The position numbers were made by a program, and so were the translations under genes. Below are positions 17,716 through 25,480 of a stretch of 64,000 nucleotides of DNA, one piece after another; position 1 is the first letter of the stretch, and the number at the start of each line of letters is the position of its first letter. The notes below the pieces were generated by a model, which saw only the letters and a program-made list of their open reading frames with translations, was not told the DNA's origin and searched no databases. Source of the DNA: an uncultured Pseudodesulfovibrio sp. (GTDB taxonomy: Bacteria; Desulfobacterota; Desulfovibrionia; Desulfovibrionales; Desulfovibrionaceae); the NCBI RefSeq assembly GCF_963664965.1, contig NZ_OY761823.1, positions 878,001-942,000 on the forward strand. The letters are read 5' to 3'.

Positions 17716-18201
17716 CTAACCGTTTTTGACCTTTTCCAGAAAAGCGGTCGTGGAGTAGCCTTCCAGCAGGGGTAGGCTCAGGACTTCGCCGCCGGCTTTT
17801 TCCACGATTTCGCGTCCGACGATCTTGTCGACCTCCCAGTCCCCGCCTTTGACGAGCACCTGCGGGCGCACGCCCTTGATAAGCTCGAACGGAGTGGATT
17901 CGTGGAAGATCACGATATAGTCCACGCATTCGAGGGCAGCCAGAACATAGGCGCGCTCTTCCTGCGTGTTGAGCGGGCGGTCGTCGCCCTTGCCCAGCAT
18001 CTTCACGGATTCATCGGAGTTGAGGCCGAGGATGAGACCGTCGCCAAGGGCGCGGGCACGTTTCAGCAGATCGACATGGCCGGGATGCAGAACGTCGTAG
18101 CAGCCGTTGGTGAAGACCAGCTTGAAACCGGGCGGGAACTCCGCTTTCCGTTTCAGGAAGGTGCGGATGCTCATGAGTTTGGGATTTTCGGGCAAGGACA
18201 T
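17716..18201 (-). CDS. rfaE2: D-glycero-beta-D-manno-heptose 1-phosphate adenylyltransferase
   Basis: A 161-residue nucleotidyltransferase equal to the C-terminal half of HldE, encoded as a separate protein. It has the family motif TNGCYDVLHPGHVDLL at about 31-46, including the HxGH needed for nucleotide binding, and the later GYSTTAFLEK region. It makes ADP-heptose for the lipopolysaccharide core from heptose 1-phosphate and ATP. The kinase half (RfaE1) is not in this window. It is encoded three bases after the YkgJ-like gene, so the two are cotranscribed, and a terminator follows. Confidence 0.92.
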   Translation of the reverse strand: MSLPENPKLMSIRTFLKRKAEFPPGFKLVFTNGCYDVLHPGHVDLLKRARALGDGLILGLNSDESVKMLGKGDDRPLNTQEERAYVLAALECVDYIVIFHESTPFELIKGVRPQVLVKGGDWEVDKIVGREIVEKAGGEVLSLPLLEGYSTTAFLEKVKNG

Positions 18202-18204
18202 CGG

Positions 18205-18972
18205 CTACCCCTTTGCCTTGAGGTTCGGAGTGGATTCGAACAGCATCAGTTCGATCCAGTCCATTGCAAATTCGAGTGCTGCCTCTTCATCTTCCAGTAT
18301 CGCTTTCTGGCGTGCCTCGTCCACATCAAAGCGGCTGAAGACGCGCATGTGGGTGATGAAGCGCTGGAATTCGTCGAGCTTGTAGAATGCGAGGGTTGCC
18401 ATGTGGCCCATCTTTTCGGGCACGGGCGCACCACGCTGCTTGATGCGGGCGAGGATGTTCATGTAGCGGTCGTTGGACGAGGTGTATGCCTCGAATCCCT
18501 GATCTTCTTTCCATGACATTCCGGTCCATTCGTCTTTTTCCTCAAAGCCGCGGCAGTGGTCCTCCTGCACGATGAAGAACTGTTCGCATACCCCGCCCTT
18601 GCCGTCGGGACGGGTGGCGCGGCCAAGGGGATACATGCGGCATGCCCCGGGACGGTTTTCGTACAGGGAGCATCCTTCCGGGGTCACGAAAGGACAGCTG
18701 CGCGCCTTGTTGTCGTTCATCCGCAGGTGGAACTCGGGGAAGCCCGTGTCCTCGCATTTGTGCATGGTGGTGTGCAGGCGCAGAAACTCGACGCTGCCCT
18801 GTGAAAGGGCGCGGCGCAGGCGCAGGATGTCGTACGGGGTCAGAATCAGATTCAGGTCGCTGCAACAGGCGTTGAAGCAGGAAATGCCGGGGTAGCATTT
18901 GAACTTGTATGTCTTGCCTTCCTCCAGCTCGGGGAGCGAGGCGAGAAATTCCTTGGTTTCATCGTTAGGCAT
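18205..18972 (-). CDS. YkgJ-family cysteine-cluster protein
   Basis: A 255-residue protein with the metal-cluster pattern of the YkgJ family: CYPGISCFNACC near the N-terminus, then CPFVTPEGCSLYENRPGACRMYP in the middle, giving the conserved spaced cysteines thought to bind an Fe-S or zinc centre. The start at 18972 has GGAG eight bases upstream; the longer frame starts 47 residues earlier and is not supported. Function in the family is unproven. Its close coupling with rfaE2 suggests a shared transcript rather than a shared pathway. Confidence 0.85.
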   Translation of the reverse strand: MPNDETKEFLASLPELEEGKTYKFKCYPGISCFNACCSDLNLILTPYDILRLRRALSQGSVEFLRLHTTMHKCEDTGFPEFHLRMNDNKARSCPFVTPEGCSLYENRPGACRMYPLGRATRPDGKGGVCEQFFIVQEDHCRGFEEKDEWTGMSWKEDQGFEAYTSSNDRYMNILARIKQRGAPVPEKMGHMATLAFYKLDEFQRFITHMRVFSRFDVDEARQKAILEDEEAALEFAMDWIELMLFESTPNLKAKG

Positions 18973-19237
18973 GTCTTTCTCCGAGGCGTGCGGCCTCATG
19001 GTATTCCGCTTGGCGGGGATTCGTCCGTAAACGGTGGCCTGTCCTAACACCGCTTCGCGCAGAAGGCAAAAGCCGGGAAATGAAAAAGAACCCGGAAAAC
19101 TGTCCGGGATCATTGTGGATATGTGTCCGAGACGGACAACGGTTCATTTTGGAGGGAGGTTTTTTCTACACAACGCAGCGGTGTATTGGTGCAAAAGGGA
19201 CACCGCTTTTCCGGGTATGGGCCTGCGTTCGGCCTTT

Positions 19238-19885
19238 TTACCGGGGCTGCGTGATCTGCAAACCGTGAATTTCTTCGAGCTGATGTTCTGTCTGGTCAAT
19301 GAACATGACGCCCATGCCGGGGTTGGTGTCCGTCCTCACCCAGCGTATGCTCGAATAAATGGGGCGGGGGTTGGTCAGTCCGGCAATGCGTAGGTGCAGG
19401 AATTGTTCATTTTCAAAAGGAACCTGCGAACTGATGAAGCAGCCTCCCGGTGATATGTCGAGAATGGTCGCTTCATGGGGATTTGCCATGCTGGGATCGT
19501 CCTCCTGCGCGATAAGGCACTGGAGTTCCACAGGAACCCGTTCGTGGCTTCTGGCCCGTTTGCCTGTTGCGGCATCAAGGTTCTTGAAAAAGCTGTCCTT
19601 GGGGTCGAGATAGGTGATGAACTGGTGCTTCAGGTTGGCTTTGGTACGCAGGAGGGGAAACGTGATCGTGTAATTGAAGAGCCTGTCCCGATCCTGCCGC
19701 GACGCCTTCATTACCTTGGGAATCTCAAGTACGAGCCCCGCCATGGTCATGTTTTTCAGGCGCGTAAGCAGGTCTTTGATATTTTTCACGAATATCAATT
19801 CGACGTCGTCACATGCCAGATCGTTGCCGTAAAAGTTCGGCGTGTCGGTCAAAATGAAAATCGTTTTGCTGGACTGGGCAGACAA
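19238..19885 (-). CDS. PilZ-domain protein, likely c-di-GMP receptor
   Basis: A soluble protein of 215 residues. The N-terminal 100 residues have no motif I recognise. The C-terminal part is a PilZ domain with the arginine cluster RARSHERVPVELQ and the following DISPGGCFIS, which matches the two halves of the c-di-GMP site (RxxxR and D/N-x-S-x-x-G). It should change an output in motility or surface behaviour when c-di-GMP is high. A diguanylate cyclase is encoded at 45972-47465, though not as a neighbour. The gene stands alone. Between it and the YkgJ-like gene (18973-19237) I see only small hairpins. Confidence 0.88.
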   Translation of the reverse strand: MSAQSSKTIFILTDTPNFYGNDLACDDVELIFVKNIKDLLTRLKNMTMAGLVLEIPKVMKASRQDRDRLFNYTITFPLLRTKANLKHQFITYLDPKDSFFKNLDAATGKRARSHERVPVELQCLIAQEDDPSMANPHEATILDISPGGCFISSQVPFENEQFLHLRIAGLTNPRPIYSSIRWVRTDTNPGMGVMFIDQTEHQLEEIHGLQITQPR

Positions 19886-20207
19886 GGAAACCTCGCTTGA
19901 GAAAATCCTGTAAATTTATACACCTTTCATGAGCATATAGTGAACTTGATCATCCTGTAAAGTGCGTTAGAATTACGATGCGAACTTTCTCTGCATACCA
20001 TGTTTTTGTCACGGTTTTGACATGAAAGGGGATGTCTTTTTCGAGAGAATGTATCTAGACTTTTTCTTGAAAACTGTTCATTATCCAAAATAATGAAAAG
20101 AGCCATATCGGAGGTGCAGATGAAAACGATTCGCTGATTCCCGGTCACGGGTTACCGCTGCGATCAGATGCCAGGGGAATCAACTTCAAACCATCGGACG
20201 GGGGATT
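19886..20207. other. Intergenic gap of about 320 bases
   Basis: AT-richer than its surroundings and lying between divergent PilZ and PhoH-like genes, so it should hold both promoters. I find no consensus promoter pair with correct spacing and no convincing small gene. A 73-residue frame on the minus strand lacks a ribosome-binding site. Confidence 0.5.
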
Positions 20208-21398
20208 ATGGCCCAGAAGCACTTTGTCCTCGACACCAACGTCCTTATTGAAAATCCTAAATGCATCGCTGCCCTGCGAAACGGGCAGGAAAACCTGATA
20301 TACATTCCATATACCGTCCTGACCGAACTGGACGGCCTCAAGAAAGACCCGCGTATCGGCCATATCGTTTCCCAGGCCGTTCGCGCCATCCTCAACGACG
20401 AACAGGTCAATATCTTCCCGCCGGACTTCGCGTTGACCCTCACCGATGCGGTGATGGATGACCGCATCCTCAAGGAAATACTGCACATGGCCCCGGAAGA
20501 GGCCACACTCATCACCAATGACCGCATCCTTCAGATCAAGGCCAAGTGCCATGGCATTCCCAGCGAGGAATACCGTGATTCCGACCCGTTCCGGTCCGAG
20601 TCCCAGCGGTACACCGGCTTTGTGGATGAGGAAGACGAGCCTGTAAGCAACTGCTTCAAATGGGAAAACGGCACGCCTGTGTTCCACGGTCCCGAGGGAC
20701 CGAAGCCCATCGGCTACAGTCATGAAATCTGGGGCGTGAAGCCCCGCTCCATTTATCAGAATCTCGCACTTGAGTTGATGCTTCAGGAGGGGATTGATCT
20801 CGTTTCCATTCAGTCGGAGGCCGGGTACGGCAAGACCTTTCTCTCGCTGGCTGCCGCACTGTATCTGACCCTTGAGCGCAAGGATAACCTCTACCGCAAG
20901 ATATATCTGGTCAAGCCCGTGGTGGAAATTGGCGCGAAAATGGGGTATCTTCCCGGTGACATAGAAGAAAAGATGTTGCCATACATCAAGTATATTCAGG
21001 ATTTGCTTATCAAGCTCCACGACATCCGTCCGGCCAATCGCATTTTTGCGGACCCGACCAATGACTCGTTCAAGCTGAATCCGAAACGGTTTGAGATTCA
21101 GCCGGTGGCGTTCATCCGGGGGATGAACATCGAGAACGCGGTCGTTATCGTGGATGAAATGCAGAACCTGTCTCGCGGCGAGACCCGGGCGCTGCTCACC
21201 CGCATGGGTGAAGGCGTCAAGTGCATCTGTCTCGGTGATACCCGGCAGGTGGACAACCCGTACCTCAACGAGTCGAACAACGGTCTCAACTGGACTGTCC
21301 GCAAGCTCAAGGGGTATAAGAATTATGCACACATGGTCCTCAAGGGCGACCGTTCCCGCGGTCCGATCACGGACATTGTGCTGAAATCGAAATTGTAA
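20208..21398 (+). CDS. PIN-PhoH fusion protein (PhoH2 type)
   Basis: A 396-residue protein with an N-terminal PIN ribonuclease domain (about 1-130) starting KHFVLDTNVLIENP, with acidic residues at DTNVL, TELDGL and TNDRIL. The C-terminal PhoH ATPase has Walker A at SEAGYGKTFLSLA (about 206-218) and Walker B at VVIVDEMQNLSRGE, followed by MGEGVKCICLGDTRQVDNP. PhoH2 proteins are RNA helicase-ribonucleases, sometimes found as toxins with a small antitoxin. No antitoxin gene is visible next to it here. The ATG has GGGG eight bases upstream. Confidence 0.93.
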   Translation: MAQKHFVLDTNVLIENPKCIAALRNGQENLIYIPYTVLTELDGLKKDPRIGHIVSQAVRAILNDEQVNIFPPDFALTLTDAVMDDRILKEILHMAPEEATLITNDRILQIKAKCHGIPSEEYRDSDPFRSESQRYTGFVDEEDEPVSNCFKWENGTPVFHGPEGPKPIGYSHEIWGVKPRSIYQNLALELMLQEGIDLVSIQSEAGYGKTFLSLAAALYLTLERKDNLYRKIYLVKPVVEIGAKMGYLPGDIEEKMLPYIKYIQDLLIKLHDIRPANRIFADPTNDSFKLNPKRFEIQPVAFIRGMNIENAVVIVDEMQNLSRGETRALLTRMGEGVKCICLGDTRQVDNPYLNESNNGLNWTVRKLKGYKNYAHMVLKGDRSRGPITDIVLKSKL

Positions 21399-21453
21399 AC
21401 ACGTCCCGCGTCGTGCCTCATGGTGCGGCGCGGGAGTTTTGGAGAAATGCATC

Positions 21454-22566
21454 GTGCCGATCCGGCTTTTCCGTATCCCGCTGCTGGCGGGACTTTTCCT
21501 GCTGTTGTTCAGCATGGCAGCGTATGCCGTGCAACCGGGCGTACTCCGTCCCATGGAAGTTTCGCGTTTTCCCTCTCTTGAATCAGCTATCCGCATCAAG
21601 GGACCGATCTATTTCTGCGGTGAACAGGTGCCGCTTCACCGGACGGAAGTGCGCGAACGGCTCGAAAAGGAATTGCTGCTCATGCTGTGGGACCGGGCGC
21701 AGGTCATTCTGTGGCTCAAGCGGACGGGCCGGTATTTTCCGTACATCCAAAATGCCATGAAACAGGCGAACATGCCCGAAGACCTCAAGTATGTGGCCGT
21801 GATCGAGTCCGCGCTCAAGCCGCATGCCGGGTCCAACCGCGGTGCACGCGGCGTCTGGCAGTTCATCGCGTCCACGGCACGCAATCACGGTTTGAAGGTG
21901 GACCGCTACATTGATGAGCGGCGAAACTATCATCTCGCCACCGGGGCGGCCATCAGGTACCTGCGCGACCTGCACGATATGTTCGGTTCATGGACCCTTG
22001 CCTGTGCGGCCTACAACATGGGTGAGATCGGACTCCAGAAGCGCATGAAGCATCAGGAGGTCAGCGATTACTACAAGCTCGATCTTCCCAATGAGACCGA
22101 GCGCTATGTCTTTCGCGCCATCGCAGCCAAGCTGCTGCTTGCCGATCCCGCCCGCTACGGTTTCAATCTCCAGCCCGGTGACTATTACCGTCCCATCCCG
22201 TTTGACCGGGTGCGGCTCAAGACCCGGTACTCCGCGCCCATCGTCATCATCGCCAAGGCTGCCGGAAGCTACTTCAAGGAAATCAAGGATCTTAATCCCC
22301 AGTTGTTGAACAACGTCGTTCCGGGCGGTGATCATACCCTGTTCCTGCCTCCGGGGGCGGCCAAGGGCTTTGCCAAGCGGTATCAGCCGCTTATCACCAA
22401 GTATCGCAAGACCTACAAGGGCCGGAGCTACACCGTGAAGCGCGGCGACAACCTGACGCAGATTGCCCGCAAGAACAAGATTCCGCTCTGGAAACTGCTC
22501 AAGCTCAACAACCTGCACCGTCGAAGCGTCATCCGCCCCGGCCAGAAACTCGTCATCATGAAATAA
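21454..22566 (+). CDS. mltD: Membrane-bound lytic transglycosylase, MltD-like
   Basis: A protein of 370 residues with a cleavable signal peptide (LLAGLFLLLFSMAAYA). A transglycosylase domain of the SLT type follows, with the catalytic glutamate in VAVIESALKPHA, then GARGVWQFI and AYNMGE. The C-terminus carries a LysM domain (YTVKRGDNLTQIARKN) that binds peptidoglycan. It cleaves glycan strands with anhydro end formation in the periplasm. I start it at GTG 21454 because GGAG lies eight bases upstream; a TTG 15 bases earlier is in frame but has its GGGAG too close. MltD of E. coli is a lipoprotein; no lipobox is seen here. Confidence 0.9.
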   Translation: MPIRLFRIPLLAGLFLLLFSMAAYAVQPGVLRPMEVSRFPSLESAIRIKGPIYFCGEQVPLHRTEVRERLEKELLLMLWDRAQVILWLKRTGRYFPYIQNAMKQANMPEDLKYVAVIESALKPHAGSNRGARGVWQFIASTARNHGLKVDRYIDERRNYHLATGAAIRYLRDLHDMFGSWTLACAAYNMGEIGLQKRMKHQEVSDYYKLDLPNETERYVFRAIAAKLLLADPARYGFNLQPGDYYRPIPFDRVRLKTRYSAPIVIIAKAAGSYFKEIKDLNPQLLNNVVPGGDHTLFLPPGAAKGFAKRYQPLITKYRKTYKGRSYTVKRGDNLTQIARKNKIPLWKLLKLNNLHRRSVIRPGQKLVIMK

Positions 22567-22567
22567 A

Positions 22568-22650
22568 ACACCCGCTCAAGGCGAATGCCGAGATGAGCGG
22601 GTGTCGAAAGATCGTGTAAAAATCCGGTTTCTTCAGAGACCGGATTTTTT
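22568..22650. terminator. Two hairpins, terminator pair after mltD
   Basis: A first hairpin (ACACCCGCTCA with TGAGCGGGTGT, 22568-22604) is followed by a second with AAAAATCCGGT pairing with ACCGGATTTTT (22618-22650). The second has T and A tracts on both sides and lies between convergent genes. Confidence 0.85.
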
Positions 22651-22659
22651 GTGTTCAGG

Positions 22660-23112
22660 CTATTCGTCGTGCGGAAGGATGCTTGCGCGGCCCTTGCTGT
22701 AAGCGAGGCGTTCCGGCGACTTCTTGATGACGGCCTCCAGTTGCGGCGTGAGCAGTGTGTAGCTGGTGATGGCCCCGCCGTTGGTGGTAATGGTGACGTA
22801 GACTTTCTGCCCTTTTCTGGGCTTGAAGTAGACCGTACCGGGGCGGCGTTTCTGCCATCTGTAGTCCATGACCTTGCAGGCCCCGACAAATGTTTTCGGA
22901 GTAAAGGAAGAGACGGCGTGGACGCGTTTGAAGGTCACCCGTGTGAACGTCCCGTCGGCGTTACAGCTCATCTTCTTAACGTTGGCAACGACGGCGATGG
23001 TTTTGATTTCGGATTCCATGGCCATTCGGGCGAGGTAGTCAGTTTCACTGGCAGCGACCGAAGCAGTGGCGAACACGAACAGCAGAGTGGCAAACAGTAA
23101 TTTTATTTTCAT
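22660..23112 (-). CDS. Secreted protein of unknown function
   Basis: A protein of 150 residues starting MKIKLLFATLLFVFATASVAASE, a clear Sec signal peptide cleaved after AVA. The mature part of about 130 residues has one or two cysteine positions (MSCNADG and GACKVMDYRW) that could form a disulfide. It contains a basic stretch RWQKRRPGTVYFKPRKGQ and ends acidic. I do not recognise the family. It is encoded alone between mltD (convergent) and tex. Confidence 0.75.
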   Translation of the reverse strand: MKIKLLFATLLFVFATASVAASETDYLARMAMESEIKTIAVVANVKKMSCNADGTFTRVTFKRVHAVSSFTPKTFVGACKVMDYRWQKRRPGTVYFKPRKGQKVYVTITTNGGAITSYTLLTPQLEAVIKKSPERLAYSKGRASILPHDE

Positions 23113-23224
23113 GTATATCAATGGGTAAAGGCTAGATTTAACAAATGCGAAAGAACACTATCCCACGAGTTCGGGTTTCGCAACAGTCTGTGTTCATATT
23201 TCGGTAGAAAAATGGCAGACGGGA

Positions 23225-25360
23225 TCATTCCATGACCGGATTTTTCTTCATGGACAAGTTGATGCGTCCTCTTTTTGTATCGATTCCGATGACCGTGACC
23301 TGAACCTCCCTGCCTGCGGCGACCACTTCAGACGGGTCGCGCACGAACCGGTCAGCGAGCTGGCTGATGTGGACAAGGCCGTCCCGGTGCACGCCGAGGT
23401 CCACAAACGCGCCGAACTTGGTGACGTTGGTGACGATTCCGGGGAGTTGCATTCCCACGGTCAGGTCCGCGATGTCGTTGATGCCGTCGGCAAACGAGAA
23501 GGCGGTGAATTCGGCGCGCGGGTCGCGGCCCGGTCTGGCGAGTTCGGCCATGATGTCCCTGAGCGTGGGAAGGCCGACGTCCCCGGTGGCGTACCGGTCC
23601 AGATCAATGGTGCTGCGGGCGGATTCGTCGGAAAGCAGGTCGGAGACGGAGCAGCCAGCATCCTTGGCCATCTGTTTGACGAGGGCGTATCGTTCCGGGT
23701 GGACGGCGCTGGCGTCCAGCGGGTTGGAGCCGCGTACGCGCAGGAACCCGGCTGCCTGCTCGAATGCCTTGGGGCCGAGCCGTTTTACTTTGAGCAGTTC
23801 CCGCCGTGTTGTGAACGGGCCGTTTTCGTCGCGGTGGGCGATGATGTTGGCGGCAAGCACCGGGCCGAGGCCGGAAACATAGGCGAGCAACTGGGCACTG
23901 GCGGTGTTGAGGTCCACGCCCACGCCGTTGACGCAGCTTTCGACCACGCTGTCCAGCCCCCGTTTGAGTTCGGCCTGATCCACGTCATGCTGGTACTGAC
24001 CCACGCCGATGGATTTTGGGTCGATCTTCACGAGTTCGGCGAGCGGGTCCATGAGGCGGCGTCCGATGCTGGCCGAGCCGCGCACGGTCAGGTCGAGGTC
24101 CGGGAATTCCTGCCGCGCCACTTCGGACGCGGAATAGATGGACGCGCCTGATTCATTGACGAGCACTGCCGGAATGCCGAGTTCAAGGGCGCGGACAAAG
24201 GCTTCGGTTTCCCGGCCCGCCGTGCCGTTGCCGATGGCGATGGCTTCAATGGAATGCTTGTCGCAAAGGCTGCGAATCGTTTCTTCTGCTTCGGCCTGTT
24301 GTTTTTTTGAGCCGACAGGGAAAATGGTGGCGTACTCCACAAGCGTGCCCTGCGCGTCGAGTACGGTGAGCTTGGCCCCGGTACGAAAACCCGGATCAAG
24401 GGCGAGGACGCGTTTCTGTCCCAGCGGTGCGGCGAGAAGCAGCTCGCGCAGGTTGGCGGCGAACACGCGGATGGCCTCGGCATCGGCCCGTTTTTTCACC
24501 TCGGCACGCATCTCGTTTTCAATGGACGGACCGAGCAGCCGTTTGTAGCAGTCTTCAAGGGCGAGGCCGACTTCGCGTGTGTCCGGGCCGTTGCCGTGCA
24601 GGACGGAACGGCGCATCAGCCCGAGGGCGTCGTCGATTTCCGGGCGCAGGGACAGTTTGAGCATGCCTTCGCGTTCCCCCCGGAACATGGCCAGTGCCCG
24701 GTGGCCGGGGATGGAGCGCATGGGCTCGTTCCAGTCGAACCAGTCCCGGTATGTTGCGCCTTCCTCTTCCTTGCCTTTGACCATGCGGGAAGTGAACCTT
24801 CCGCGCTTGACGAACAGTGTCCGCATGGCCTCGCGGGCCTTGGGGTTCTCGCTGATGTTTTCCGCGATGATGTCGCGTGCCCCGGCAAGGGCGGTGTCGG
24901 CGTCTGGCACGTCCTTTCCCGGGTTCACGAAGCGCTTGGCTTCGCTTGCCGGGTTCGAGCCGCGCTGGGCGAACAGCAGGTTTGCGAGCGGTTCGAGGCC
25001 GCGTTCCCGCGCCATGGAACCGCGTGTGCGCCGCTTGGGCCGATGGGGAAGATAGATGTCCTCAAGGGTTGTCTTGTCGGCTGCCCCGGTGATGGCCTTT
25101 TTCAGGTCGTCGGTGAGCAGGTCGCGTTCGGTCAGGGACGCAAGGATGGCGTCGCGCCGTTTGTCGAGTTCCGCCAGTTCGCCGAGACGGTCGCGGACGG
25201 CTGAGACGGCGACTTCATCCAGTGAGCCGGTAGCTTCCTTGCGGTATCGGGATATGAAGGGAACCGTGCCGCCTTCGTCGAGCAGGCGGGCTGTGGCGCT
25301 CACCTGTTTCGGTGAGATGGAAAGTTCCTTGGCGATGGTGTGAATATATGTATTGTTCAT
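23225..25360 (-). CDS. tex: Tex-family transcription accessory protein
   Basis: A 711-residue nucleic-acid-binding protein, the usual length for Tex. It has the N-terminal helical region with PFISRYRKEATGSLDE, a YqgF-like RNase H fold (VLALDPGFRTGAKL), helix-hairpin-helix repeats (LNTASAQLLAYVSGLGPVLA), and a C-terminal S1 RNA-binding domain (GMQLPGIVTNVTKFGAFVDLG). It is a conserved cytoplasmic factor linked to transcription and RNA handling. The start ATG has only a weak ribosome-binding site. No operon partner is evident. Confidence 0.95.
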   Translation of the reverse strand: MNNTYIHTIAKELSISPKQVSATARLLDEGGTVPFISRYRKEATGSLDEVAVSAVRDRLGELAELDKRRDAILASLTERDLLTDDLKKAITGAADKTTLEDIYLPHRPKRRTRGSMARERGLEPLANLLFAQRGSNPASEAKRFVNPGKDVPDADTALAGARDIIAENISENPKAREAMRTLFVKRGRFTSRMVKGKEEEGATYRDWFDWNEPMRSIPGHRALAMFRGEREGMLKLSLRPEIDDALGLMRRSVLHGNGPDTREVGLALEDCYKRLLGPSIENEMRAEVKKRADAEAIRVFAANLRELLLAAPLGQKRVLALDPGFRTGAKLTVLDAQGTLVEYATIFPVGSKKQQAEAEETIRSLCDKHSIEAIAIGNGTAGRETEAFVRALELGIPAVLVNESGASIYSASEVARQEFPDLDLTVRGSASIGRRLMDPLAELVKIDPKSIGVGQYQHDVDQAELKRGLDSVVESCVNGVGVDLNTASAQLLAYVSGLGPVLAANIIAHRDENGPFTTRRELLKVKRLGPKAFEQAAGFLRVRGSNPLDASAVHPERYALVKQMAKDAGCSVSDLLSDESARSTIDLDRYATGDVGLPTLRDIMAELARPGRDPRAEFTAFSFADGINDIADLTVGMQLPGIVTNVTKFGAFVDLGVHRDGLVHISQLADRFVRDPSEVVAAGREVQVTVIGIDTKRGRINLSMKKNPVME

Positions 25361-25480
25361 GATCGTGTGTCGGGGTTGAAGAACGGACTCAACCTATCTG
25401 CCGAGTGAATGGCAGGCAACAGAAAAAGCGTTCGTGTTTTCCTTGCGGCGAATGGTTTGTCGTTTGGCGGAAGGGGACAC

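Noticed and set aside
19927-20148. 73-residue frame on the minus strand before the PIN-PhoH gene
   Set aside because: No ribosome-binding site and unusual composition; it covers the expected promoter region of the PIN-PhoH gene.
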